Shown: one piece after another, positions 23,648 through 35,199 of the stretch
How the letters are laid out: the number at the start of each line of letters is the position of its first letter
How positions within the stretch are numbered: the stretch's first letter is position 1
Source of the DNA: Leucaena leucocephala
Taxonomy: Eukaryota > Streptophyta > Magnoliopsida > Fabales > Fabaceae
DNA: 64,000 nucleotides
NCBI GenBank assembly: GCA_037074615.1
Contig: CM073557.1
Location: forward strand, 12,540,501-12,604,500
Direction: 5' to 3'
Translations under genes and position numbers: made by a program
Notes under the pieces: model-generated
What the model saw: the letters and a program-made list of their open reading frames with translations, nothing else
Databases searched by the model: none
What the model was told of the DNA's origin: nothing

Positions 23648-24846
23648 TGTCATATCCCAATGTTTAGGCCTGGAAGCCTAGTATGTAGCTTGAAAAAGGA
23701 AGGCTACTATACCCTATTATGCAAGATTCCCAGAAGCATACCAATGATGTTTAGGGACTAAACTGCAAGAAACTAAAAATTCAGGGAAAATAATAAAAGT
23801 CCTTGTGGGCATAATAGAAAAGAAAGGGATGTTTCTTGGGAATCGAGCCACTAGAGTGCATGGGCTTGGTTAGAAACCCAAGATAGCAATCCAAAACCCA
23901 AAAACATAGGCCCAAGGATTATGGAGTTTAAGAGGCATTAAAATAATATTTTAGTGTTTTCCATAAAGTAAAGTTACCCGGTTAAGGATAGAACTGGGAA
24001 GAGTTATCAGATATGACTATAGACCATGAGGTGGCATGAAAGGTGTCCTCATGGGACCCACAAGGCACCACATGGCATGATTATAGGAAAAAAAGAAAAT
24101 TTAAGGACACATGTCATGAGATTAGAAAAAGGAGAAAAACTAAAGAGGACACGTGACACAATCTCGGTCGTTTATTCCAAGAAAAGGCTTTGGAATTCTC
24201 TATAAAGGCTGAGTCAGCTGGTGAGGTGTCCCAAGGGCCCCACCAATTGTACCACATACCCCTTGAGGTGTCCTTGGATGATGTCATGTTGGTGAGTCAT
24301 CAAGGAGGATGGTGTCATCTTGATGATGCAGGCAAAGCTTCTTGAGGAAGCTAAGCAATATGGGCCATTGTATGGTTTCCGTTTGCTACTGAGATTTCCC
24401 CAGAAATCCCATCCCCTTCCATTTAATCCCAATCCCACAGGTATGTTAAAAGAGGATAGAAGAATCATAGAGAGGAGCTAGGGATTGGATAGTACAGAGG
24501 TTGTGCAAAGATGGGACCAGAATACTGAAATTAGGGAAAAATATAGGATGAACAGTAAACTTTAGACGTTGACTAACGTGGACCTGGTCAAGTCATGGTC
24601 AACGAGTTATTTTTCCCTCAAAGAACAGTAAGTTACCTTCATGTAGCAATTTGAAACACTTTGTTTTGATTTTTCTAGAATTAATTTTGATTTTTTGAAG
24701 TCAGGTCACTCCGCTAGAATTTACACAGTGAATAGTATTCGCTAGGAGTAAAATTCCAGATTGTATGATTTGACTTCAATGGCCCTAGAAGTGGTTCCAA
24801 AAGCTATTGAATGGTCCCTAAGATGTAAGAAAATGAGGATGTTTCA
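23648..24846 (+). repeat. 3' LTR of the family B element, internally deleted
   Basis: Only 1199 bp. Relative to the 5' LTR it lacks about 708 bp (the equivalent of 19883-20590), with CATT microhomology at the junction near 24370. The loss removes the TATA box, the leader and the GTAAGT donor. The 3' LTR instead keeps about 24 bp of U3 that are missing from the 5' LTR. Confidence 0.88.
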
Positions 24847-25850
24847 CTTGCATAATGATATCTTTACATGCTTCCATGTTCCTTAAATTATAACATATAG
24901 CCATAGCATAAAAAGAAATAGAGTATCATTCAATCATACATTCTTCACATCATCAAAGTAAACATCCAATGCATAAAACATCCAAGCAAGCAAAGCATAC
25001 AAGTTAGGTAAGTTTACTACCTCTTACTCCTTGCTTTTACATATCATTTTCCTTTTCCTCTTGCTTCCTACTTCTCCTTGAGGTCTGACTACCCCTTTGA
25101 GAACACCAACGAAATCCTAACATGACAACATACTCATTACAATCTATTACTATCAAGTTCTAAACTTCCAAAACCAACAAGTCATTATCTTTCTTTAACT
25201 TTGGTTAATTACTTTGCCTTTTGAATTAAATTGTGCCTTGAACATATCCCATACAATTTTACACAAGGAATCCAAATATGAAGTCAAAATTAATAAATTC
25301 CAACTCCTTCTTGGTGCACTGGTCATAACAGAACTATGGCAGCAAGGGTTCTTTTTCAAAAGTCTCACTTTTGATTTTAATGCTTTCAATTATTGTACCT
25401 TAGCTCAAACCTAGACAATTTTTCCTTATGGACTCATTGGAAGCATTAAAATAATCAAAATCAACGTCTTTGGTATTGTTCCAGCACATACCAAAAAGTC
25501 TCACAAAGTGAGAAAATGGAAACTACACAATTAATTCAAGCTATAACCAACAATCTAAGCTTGTCTAAGTCTTAATTTAATGTCTCTAACTTCAATTTCT
25601 TCTTTCTCAAATATTGTACATTTCTAGAAAGCATCACCACATAGGGAATATCTTACTTTTCTTCCATTAACATCCCAAGATCAAGTTCTTGAATTGAAGG
25701 AAACTAAGCTAGGGTAGATTACTTACCTTAGTTCCTATCTAACTTGACTTGGGTAACTTAGATTTCCTCTTGTCTTTGCTTGGGTCTCACTTGGGCAGCA
25801 CCTCCCTATTCCTTCTCTAACATGACACAAATGTGAAGGAAAATGGTGAG

Positions 25851-25858
25851 TATTTATA
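25851..25858 (-). promoter_or_regulatory. LTR TATA box (family C)
   Basis: TATAAATA on the minus strand, followed by the GTAAGTAATC donor block about 120 bp downstream (near 25728), as in families A and B. Confidence 0.6.
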
Positions 25859-27432
25859 GACTTAAAGCAAGGCAAAATGGATGGCTAGTATTGCTTTTTT
25901 GTTACTATTTAATCTAATAGTCCATAATCCACTTTACACTTTGTCTTGTCCACCAAGTTTTGATGACATCATGGCTTACATCACCAAGACACCTTTCATG
26001 CTAGGTGGCACTATGATGGGGCCCTTGGGAAACCTCAACTGCTAACTCAGCGCTTCCAGAGAATTCTAGAATCTTATCTCGTAATAAACGGCTGAGATTA
26101 TGTCACATTTCCTTAGCTTTTTCTTTAGTTTTCTTCTTTCCTTAGATTAGTGCCATGTGGCATCTTAGTGGGTCCCATGAGGACACATTTCATGTCACCT
26201 CATGGCTTCTAGGTAAATGCAAAGCTTTATCTGATCAATTCCCGAGTTATAACTTTATCCGGGCAATTATACTTTACACAAAATCACTAAAGCTTTATTT
26301 TAACTCCAGTTAGACCCACATATTCCTTGGGCTATGTTTTTGTACTTCTTGGAATGCCATCTTGGGTCTCTGATCAAGCTCTAGTACTCGGATGGCTCAA
26401 TCCCCAAGAAACTTTCCTTGACAATTTACCAAAATGCCCTTGGTTCCTCTTTATTTACTTTAATGATTCTAGGGGCATTATTGTCTTTTCACATTTCAAC
26501 AGAATATTTTTTGACCCAGGTCAACTATTCTTGTAGCTCCTTTGACCTTTTGTCTTGGGTAAAATGACTAAAATGTCCTTCACTCATTTCTTAATTATTT
26601 TTATAACACAAGGGCATTTTCATTACTTTGCACATTTTCTGAATTTTTTTAGACACATACCCCTTTAACTATTGATCTTATATCATGGGTCTGGCCTCAG
26701 TTGGCATCATCATGGGCCTCTTGTAAAGTCATTTGGGCTCATTCAATTCTAGCTTACTTATTGCTTAAGTTTCATAATCGGATATTGGGTGTCCACAAAC
26801 TCCTATCAAAATTCACTAAAGCGTGAATAACTTTTTCTATAGAACTCCTTTCGGGGTTACGTTAGTTCCCTATCCTCTGGCTTCATAGGGCACACCTTCC
26901 TATAACTTCTTATTTATTTCTGGAGTCTAAAAGGTCTGGTAAAAAATTCAGATAACTCTTAGACTATTAGATAAATATCAGCTATCTTGAACTCTAATAA
27001 AATTTCTATATTAGGCAAGATTAACTAACACAATTTTCTCTATCTACTGATGAAGTTTGGGACTAAAATGCTTTCAATTAGTTTTGAGCCTTTTATGGCT
27101 CAACTTTCTATAATTACAATTTTACCCTTGTACTATTGAAATTTATAAATTAGGCCCTCAACTTTTTATAATTACACTTAATGGCTCATAACTTGTATCT
27201 ACTTTCGTTTTTGGCCTTAGGATTTTTCTAGTTTACATTTAAGTCCTTAAACCTTCTTTAATTGCAATTTAGTCCCTAGACTTTCTCTAAATTGCAATTT
27301 AGCCCCTTACCTCTTTCTTTGGCTTAAAACTTATCTTAATCATTATATTTTCTTCTAATTACCATCCCAATCCCTTTATAACATCTTTCCTCTATCAGTC
27401 TTACACAGATAGGGAAAATTTTGGATATTACA

Positions 27433-28046
27433 ATTGCCTATGCCTCAAAAACACTTGATGCTACTCAAATTAATTATACCACTATTGAGAAAGAATTGTT
27501 TGCAATTGTGGTGGCTTTAGATAAATTCAGAGCATATCTCATTAACTCAAGAGTTGTTGTTTATATAGATCATGCGGTAGTCAAGTACTTATTCCATAGA
27601 CCTCAATCTAAGACAAGACTTATACGATGGATGCTACTACTTCAAGAGTTCGATATAGAAGTGAGGGATCGAACTGAAAATATGAACCATGTTACAGATC
27701 ATCTAAGCATATTACTAACAGAGACAAGAGGGTACTTAGTTCTTATCTTATTTATCATTTTTTTCCTGATCAATCTCTTTGTTTGATTGCTATTATAGAA
27801 CCTTGGTATGCTCACTTAGTTAATTTCATTGAGACCGGCATAATCCCATCTCATTTGCTTAAATTTCATGCCTAAAAGCTTAAGAGTGAATATAAATATT
27901 TTATTTGGGACAAGCCTTTTTTTGTGGAAGTTGTACTCAGATCAAGTATTAAGACGATATGACCCAAACCAATATCATAAATCAGTTTTAGAAGCTTGTC
28001 ATTCATAGGTTTGTGGTGGTCATTTTGGGGGAAAAAGATAGTACGT
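27433..28046 (+). pseudogene. pol: Ty3/gypsy pol fragment: RNase H and integrase N-terminus
   Basis: From 27433 the frame reads IAYASKTLDATQINYTTIEK, then ELFAIVVALDKFRAYL, VYIDHAVVKYLF and RLIRWMLLLQEFDIEVRD, ending in TDHLSIL. This is the RNase H domain of plant Ty3 elements, with the catalytic Glu, the Asp of the IDH motif and the late His-containing DH still present. After about codon 102 the frame is lost, but PWYAHLVNFI (near 27813) and GGHFGG (near 28016-28033) follow in other frames. These are the linker and integrase N-terminal region. Wording and order fit the Athila/Tat branch. Both ends are cut by family C LTRs (27432 and 28047). Confidence 0.85.
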
Positions 28047-29071
28047 TGTAGCATCCAAAATTTTCCCTATCTGTATAAGACTGATAGAGGAAAGAGGTTA
28101 TGAAGAGATTAGAATTGTAATCAGAAGAAAAGATAATGATTAAGACAAGTGTTAAGCCAAAGAAAGAGAGAAGGTATAAAGTTGTAAAGTAAAACGGGCT
28201 AAATTGCAATTTAGAAAAAGACTAGGGACTAAATTACAATTAATGAAAGTTTCAAATGGTCATTTTGGAAAAAAGGGACTAAAGTAAAAAATTTAAAAGT
28301 TCCATGGTCCAAAATGGAAGTAGACATAGGCTTTACGCCATTAAGTGTAATTATGAAAAGTTGAAGGCCTAAAGTACAATTTCCAAAGTTCAAGGGGAAA
28401 ATGGTAATTATGAAAATTTGCGCCAGAAAAGGCCAAAAATTGCCTGGAAGTCTTTTAGTCCTAAATTTTACCATAAAATAAAAAAAATATTGTGATTAGT
28501 TTAACACAACATAGAATTTTGATTTGAGGTCTCAAAAAATTGATATAAATTTTTGAAGTTGGGAGATTATTGTAATATCTTTCTGACCTCATAATCAGAT
28601 AAAATTTGGGAGTAAATTCTTATGATTAATATAACAATTTATAAAAATGGTAGAAGTTAAAAAGGAGTCCTGTAGAATTAATTATGAAATTTACGGTGAA
28701 ATCAGACACCGATAAAGGGTTAAAGGAAATGTAGTGAATTTTTATCAGGACTTCTGAGTCTCAGAAGATTATGAGACTTTGTCAGAAATTTATTTTATAT
28801 AGTAATGAATTAATAAAAATGTTAGAATCATTAAAAGAGGTGTCTAGCATTTATCCTAGAAATCAGGGAGATTTAAGAATATCGGTATAAGGTGAGTGCC
28901 TTAGGATTTGTGCCAATTAGCTATTGGACCCAAAATAGACCCAATATGGCATCCTAGACAAGTCCAATAAGCCCAAGATCAAGTATTGGAGCTTAAGTCA
29001 ATTTTAGAAAAAAGAGAAAATCCAAGATAATGTAAGAGATAAGGAAGTTGTACTTGGTGGGGCCCACACAC
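28047..29071 (+). mobile_element. Family C LTR, 5' kilobase, truncated
   Basis: Begins TGTAGCATCCAAAATTTTCCC right after the integrase GGHFGGKK codons, so it was inserted into the pol relic. It parallels the reverse of 26400-27432 and of 2870-3890. It is broken at 29071 by the family B element; the remainder should lie beyond the window. Confidence 0.78.
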
Positions 29072-31139
29072 TTTAACGTCCTAATTTTCTTATATCTTAG
29101 GCGACCAAATGGTAGCATCTGAAACTACTTTTAAGGTAATTGAGGTTAAATTACACAATCTAAAATTTTTACTCTATCGAGTACTGTCACTGTGCAAATT
29201 CCAGAGAAGTGACCTGACTTCCAAAAATCATAATTAAATCTAGAAAAATTGAAAAGAAGTGGTTCAAATTGCTACACAAAGATAAATTAATGCTCTTATA
29301 GGGAAAAATAACTTATTGACCACACCTTGACCCAGTCAATATCAGTCAATGATAAAAGTTTACTGTTTATCCAGCGTCCTTCCCCTGATTATAGCATTTT
29401 TTGTCCCAAATTTGAAAAATTATATCTCCATGTGTATATATCCAAATAAGACTTTCTATATATCAAATCGAAGTTTGGTATATCATCTATTTATTGGCAA
29501 AATATCATACATTTATTTAACCATTTACTATTTTTAATTACAACTCAAATGTCACTGTCTCACCATAAGTTACTGTTCACAGTGACAATTTCTAGCATAC
29601 ATCAATCACATATCAATCATGCTAAATAATTACTAACTTCTCTTCATGCATCTTTATCTCCTCTTTCTTGAGAAGACTTGCTGTAATTGGATTGATATGG
29701 AAAGGGTGAATTTATAGGGAAATCTCAGTAGCAAACGAAAACCAAACAATGTATGCAACTATATGCTTGATGTTACTATGTGTGCACTTAATCATCATGC
29801 TTTCATAATGATAACTTACAAGCTTACATGTCCCTTGTCATATCCTAATTTTTCCCTATTTGTATAGTCCTAATAGTGGAAAGAGGTTTGGAAAGGATTA
29901 TGACGAACATCAGAAGAAATAATAAAGGTTAGATGATTCTTTAAGGAAGAGAAGGACTAAAATAAAAAGTAGAGAAGGTTAAAGGCAAAAAGTGAAAGTA
30001 GAAACAAGATTGGGGCCAAAAGTGGTAATTTCCAAAAGTTAAGGGACTTAAATATAATTAAGTAAAAAGTTCAAGGGCAAAATTGTAATTATAGAAATAT
30101 CAGCCCCAAAAGGGTTATAACTGCCCAGAAGTTTTTTAGTCCCATATTCCATCAGTAAATAGAGGAAGTTACGCTGGTTAATCTGGCATGATACAGTAAT
30201 TTTATTAGGGCTCCTGACAGCGAAAAATTATCTAATAGTCTAAAAGTTATCTGAATTTTTATCAAATTCCATGGACATCAGATATAAGTGGGGGAATTAT
30301 AGGAAAGTGTGCCCTACAGTGTTAGATGTTATGAATCTGACAGAACTCTGGAAGAAGTTCTATATAAAAAGTTATTCACATATTAGTGAATTTTGACGGG
30401 ACTTTGATAACACCCGTGATCCGATAATAGAATTTATCGGTATATAAGCTTAGATTGAATGAGATCATATGACCTCATATATAGGCCCATGATGATGCCA
30501 AGAAGGGCCCAAAACCCAGGGACCAGTCTATCAGTAGAAGGTGCTAGTGTCCAGGAAAAGTGTAAAATTACGAAAATGCCCCTAGATGCCCAGATTGTAC
30601 TAGTGATGGATGGAGGGCATTTTGATCATTTTGGATAGGCCAAACATGTGGCCTATAGCATAAATATGATTATTTAGAGTCAGTATATGCTCTGAGGTAG
30701 GGCAAAGAGGGGTGAAATGATAATTATGCCCTTAGGGTCAATATAGTGTAAGAAATGACACTAAGGGTATTTTGGTCATTTTCCAAGGGATGGATGGCAG
30801 ATAAATATTTAGTATATCAATTTCAATGATATGATAAGCCTAGATATTGATTTCCAGGACAGAATACATATCCTGGTATATTATAAAAAAATTTGAAACA
30901 GAAAACAGTCTGGTTGTTGTGAAACTACTCCGATCGGTACCGGATTGGACTGGAATTTTTCCAGAAGCTTCCTTACACTATGAGCACGCCATCTAGCCCT
31001 CTTAGGTGTCCCATGAGCTGTCCCACATGATGTTATAATTATTCTTTTATGAAAAAGTTAAATCCAAGATTAAATGTGAGCCTTTAGATCAAATAGTAAC
31101 CAAATCAATCTTGGCCATTGATTTTTCTTGGATTTTAGC

Positions 31140-31147
31140 TATAAATA
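31140..31147 (+). promoter_or_regulatory. LTR TATA box
   Basis: TATAAATACCCCCTCATTCTG, the conserved family A core promoter. Confidence 0.75.
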
Positions 31148-31270
31148 CCCCCTCATTCTGCCCAAAACCGTGGCCTGGTGATACCTTGGGGAAACTCTTG
31201 CAAAATGAAAACTCAAGCCAAGACAAAGAAGATTCAAGGTTCCAAAGTTCAAGCAAGCTAGAGATTAAAG

Positions 31271-32427
31271 GTAAGCAATCTATCCTAGCTTATTTTCCTT
31301 TGATTTGGGAGCTTGAACCTAGGGTTTTCATGGGAGAAAAGTTGAGTTTTCTCTAAGGGATTGCGCTGCCCAACAACATTAGATGAAAGGGGAAAGAAGA
31401 AATTAAAGTTAGAAACATATGATTGAAGCTTAAACAAGCTAATTAAGTGATTAGTTGTTGAATCAAGTTGATATTCTTTACTTTGCCTTAATGGAACCTG
31501 TTCGGTCTGCACTGTTCATGAGGGAAGGAAATGGAATTTCAATGATTTAATGCTTCCATTGAATTTAGATGATGATTTTGTGTAGGATTGGAAAGGTTTT
31601 GAACCTTGAAAGCATTGAAATTCCAAGATTGTAGTTTTTGAAATCCTTCTATGTTACTGTTCACTCACATGAACAGTGATTAGAATTTCATGACTTTGAT
31701 GCTTCCAATGGTTTTAAAATGAAAAGTTGTGTGGGATAAAGTAGAGAAACAAGTATGGGAAGCATAGGAATCAAAATTAGAATTTTTGAAAGAATTAAGT
31801 GTAATTTTGGTTCTATACAGCATGTGATGAAGGAGCTAGAATTTCATGATTCTAAGCTCATAAATGGATTCAAAATATGAAATTGTGTAGGTTAAAGTCA
31901 AGGCATCGATTGATTCAAATACCAAGTCTATTGGTTAAGATTAAGGAAAGTTAATGAGATTAATGTTCAAGAAGAAGTTATGTTAGTTAAAGTGATTTAA
32001 TGCTCAAGGAAGTTAAATTGTAATGGATGAATGATTATGTGATTTTAGGAATTGATTGGTATGCTCCAAGAGAGGCAGCCACATGTTCAAGGAAAGTGAG
32101 AAGAAAGAAGCAAGTTAAGGTGAAAGAAAGTCAAGTGGTCAAGGTAGTAAACTTATCCTAAACTTGTATGCATTGAATGTTATGCTTGATTGTGCTATGG
32201 CTTGATTGAATTGAGTTGCCTATGTACTCATGTATGACGCTCTGTTTATATGTTTACTTTGTCCAATTATATTTCATATGTAACATGGAAGCATGCACAT
32301 GACATAATAGTAACACTTTCACAAGCAAGCACAAGTATTTACATTAATGCATGCATTGTTTAGTACCGTTTGCTACTGAGATTTCCCCTGAAATCTCATT
32401 CCTTTCCATGTAATCCCAATCCCACAG
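31271..32427 (+). other. Putative leader intron inside the LTR (family A)
   Basis: Donor TTAAAG/GTAAGCAATC at 31271 and acceptor CCCACAG/GT at 32427, 1157 nt apart. The donor block is the same in every family A copy that spans it (for example 6563, 38916). The acceptor site varies in sequence (CCCACAG/GT, AATTTAG/GT, AATAG/GT) yet always keeps AG/GT shortly after the conserved hairpin. Inferred from sequence only. Confidence 0.45.
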
Positions 32428-33610
32428 GTTTATGAATGATGAAATAGGATGATGAAGCATGAAGAAAAGCTAGGGATTGGATTGTATATATCTTATGTGA
32501 ATGTGTAATGTTGCTGCATGATCAATGTAAGCAGTGATGGTCATGATATAATGAAAAATTGTTAATGATGGAATAAATGTATGAAATTTTACAGACATTT
32601 AGATGACATGCCAAGCTTCATTTTGACACCAAGAATGCTTTATTTGTATGTCTGTACAAAGAGAACTGATTTTCCAAAGTAAGGGACCATAATCTGTTTC
32701 CAGGATTTTTGACCAAATGAATAGTAAAATTTGGTGAATAAACTGCATTAATTGGATAATCATTTGGTGTGGAAATTATTTTTCCCTTAAATTTCAAGAT
32801 GTTTTCTTTACGTAGATTTTTTAACCACTTCATTTTGAGTTTTTTAGAATTCATTATGATTTTTTGAAGTTCATTGCGTAATCTGGAATACCATATGAAC
32901 GGTAACTTGAGAAAGAATAAAATTCCAGATTTGGCTAATGGACTTCCAAGGTCTTGTAAGTGGTTCTAAATGCTACTGGTTGGTCCCTAATACGTATGAA
33001 AGTATGGATGTTACATCCCTTAACTATAACATATGGCCATAGTATTAAAAGAAATAGAGCATTACTAAATCAAACATGCTTTACATCATCAAAGTAAGTA
33101 AGCATCACATAAAACATCCAAGCAACATAAGCATACAAGTAGATAAGTTTACTACCTGACATGTAGTCTCTCCACTAGCTCTTAGCCTTTGTCTAAGATT
33201 CCTTCTTTTCATAGGTCATAGCCTATACATAGCATAATAATATCTTCACTATTATCCTATCCAATATAGCTCTACTTAACTCATGCTTAACTTGAAGTAA
33301 TACCCTTAATCTGACAATCCCCTAACTCTCTTTCTATCCACGGCTAACCTTATCAAGAGAGATATTTCTATATTCTAACCATTAAATTTATAAGAACAAG
33401 CTTTAATTTATTATAGAAGGGATTATAATAAATTACTTACCTTATTCCTAAGTTTGCCAAGTCCCTAAGCTCCTTAGATTGCTCCTAACTTCACCAGAAC
33501 TCCTCCTTTTTCCTTCCTTTCTTTCTCTTCCTTTCTCTCTTTCTCTGTTTCTTTCTTCTTTCTCTCCATTTTCTTTTCTTGGACATGGTATGGAATGAAA
33601 GAGGGTAGGG

Positions 33611-33618
33611 TATTTATA
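33611..33618 (-). promoter_or_regulatory. LTR TATA box (family B)
   Basis: TATAAATA on the minus strand, followed by the purine-rich leader (33480-33590 read in reverse) seen in other family B LTRs. Confidence 0.65.
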
Positions 33619-35185
33619 GTTGGAAGGAGGTGGAATGGATGGCTTAGATTGAATCGCGATGAACAGTTCAGATTGCTTAGCTTTCTCAAGAAGTCTTGCT
33701 TGCATCATCATGATGACATCATCATCCTAGATGACTCATAAAAAATGACATCATCCATGGACACCTCACATGCTTAGGTGGTGTAATGGTGGGGCCCTCG
33801 GGACACCTCACCAGCTGACTCAGCGTTTTCAAAGAATTATAAAGTCTTGTCCCAAAATGAACGGCTGAGATCGGTGCCACGTGTCCTTAGCTTTTTCTTC
33901 TTTCCCTAGACTCCTGCAATGTGGCACCTTGTGGGTCCCATTATGACATCTTTCATGCCACCTCATGGTTCTGGATGAGTCTAAGGATCTATCTGATCAC
34001 TTTCCCCAATTCTGTCTTTAACCGTGTAATTTACTTTATGGAAAAGTATTAAAATATTATTTTAATGCCACTTAAACCATCATAATCATTGGGCCACATT
34101 TTTGGACCCTTGGAATGCTATCTTGGCCTCTAATCAAGTTTAAGCATTTTGGTGGCTCGATTCGTATGAAACATCCCTTACCAAATTACCAAAATACCCT
34201 TGGTTAGTATTTATTTCCTTTAATAATTCTTGGGCATTATTGTTTTTTCATACCTTACTAGAGTATTTCCTGACCCTGGTCAATTATCCAACTAACCTTC
34301 CTTGACTGTCTAACCCTAGTCAAATAACCAAAATGACCTTCGTTTGACTCTGACTCGATGACACAACACAGTGGCATACCTTTAGTGGCATTTTTGTAAT
34401 TTTATATTTTTCCTGGTCTTTATTAGCCATGACTCACATACTTATCTAAAAATATTACTAGGCCTATAAGACGCCATTTTGGGCCCTCTACATGATTCAC
34501 TGCCTTCATGGGCTCAATTCTTGAGAAATTCCCCCAAAAAAAATGTATCGGGTGTTTTAATCTAGTGTAAATTCCATAATAAATTTTACATAACTCCTTT
34601 TTGAGCTCTGTTAGTTTTATAAATTCTTATATTAATTATAAGAATTTACGCCAAATTTCATATGATTATGAGGTCCAGAGGATACTACAATAATTTTCCT
34701 TTCTTCATGAATTAATATAAATTTGTCGAGACCTCATATCAAAATTCTGTGTTGCGTCAAACTGATCAGAATAATTTTCTCTATTTACTGGAAAAATTTG
34801 GGACTAATATGATTCTGGGCATTTGTAGGCCTTTTTTGGCTCAACTTTCAGTAATTACCATTGTGTCCCAAAACTTTTGAAAATTACACTTTAGTCCCTC
34901 AATTTTTCATAATTACACTTAATGGCCCACAACTTGTATCTACTTTCATTTTTTGCCTTGGGGCTTTTAGACTTTTCAATTTAGTCACTCTCTTTCTTCA
35001 AAATGACCATTATGCCCCCAGGGACTTTCACTATTTACAATCTAGTCCCTGAACTTACACTTACTTGCAGTTTAGTCCTTGAACATCATCTGTATACTTC
35101 TAGGACTTTTGCTAAATAGGGCTTGGTAGCCTACCTTTTTCAAGCTACATACTGGGCTTCTATGTTTAAAAGTCAGGATATGACA

Positions 35186-35199
35186 TTTCTCCTCCCCTT
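35186..35199 (-). other. Polypurine tract of the minus-strand family B element
   Basis: AAGGGGAGGAGAAA on the minus strand, immediately before the LTR start. It is identical to 23634-23647. Confidence 0.9.

Larger units (their letters stand above)
19190..24846 (+). mobile_element. Complete non-autonomous family B element, TSD CTTGC
   Basis: A 5657-bp element with TG...CA LTRs, PBS, PPT and a perfect 5-bp duplication (CTTGC at 19185-19189 and 24847-24851). The 2.58-kb interior contains no gag, protease, RT, RNase H or integrase frame, only short random ORFs and hairpin-rich repeats. It must have been mobilised in trans. The LTRs differ at roughly 4-10% of compared positions by eye and by a large deletion in the 3' LTR, so it is older than the element at 48192. 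It sits inside a family C LTR. Confidence 0.92.
18461..27432 (-). mobile_element. Family C 5' LTR, split by a complete family B element
   Basis: On the minus strand it begins TGTAATATCC at 27432 and ends ...AAGATGTTACA at 18461. Removing the insertion with one TSD copy (5662 bp) leaves about 3.3 kb. The two halves rejoin at CATG-CTTGC-ATAATG. It has a TATA box at 25851-25858 and a GTAAG donor on the minus strand near 25728. The LTR end is shared with families A and B, while the first kilobase is its own. Confidence 0.85.
29836..33015 (+). mobile_element. Family A solo LTR, intact, TSD TCCCT
   Basis: 3180 bp, TGTCATATCC to GGATGTTACA, flanked by TCCCT at 29831-29835 and 33016-33020. The host family B LTR resumes exactly after the duplication. 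It contains the TATA box at 31140, a donor at 31271 and an acceptor at 32427. It belongs to the ~3.17-kb size class together with 37492-40654. Confidence 0.93.
29072..35185 (-). mobile_element. Family B 3' LTR, full-length form, split by a family A solo LTR
   Basis: On the minus strand it starts TGTCATATCC at 35185, next to a perfect PPT, and ends near 29072 (TTTAACGTCC on the plus strand, a mutated LTR end). Without the insertion it measures about 2.93 kb, about 1 kb longer than the other family B LTRs. It retains 34183-34993, which they have lost. The TATA box is at 33611-33618. The flanking CACAC (29067-29071) is the candidate TSD; its partner would lie beyond the window. Confidence 0.82.

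Noticed and set aside
33448..33711. Lys/Arg/Glu-rich minus-strand frames resembling a basic nuclear protein
   Set aside because: Follows from the AG-rich leader of family B LTRs, and two overlapping frames show the same bias; composition effect.
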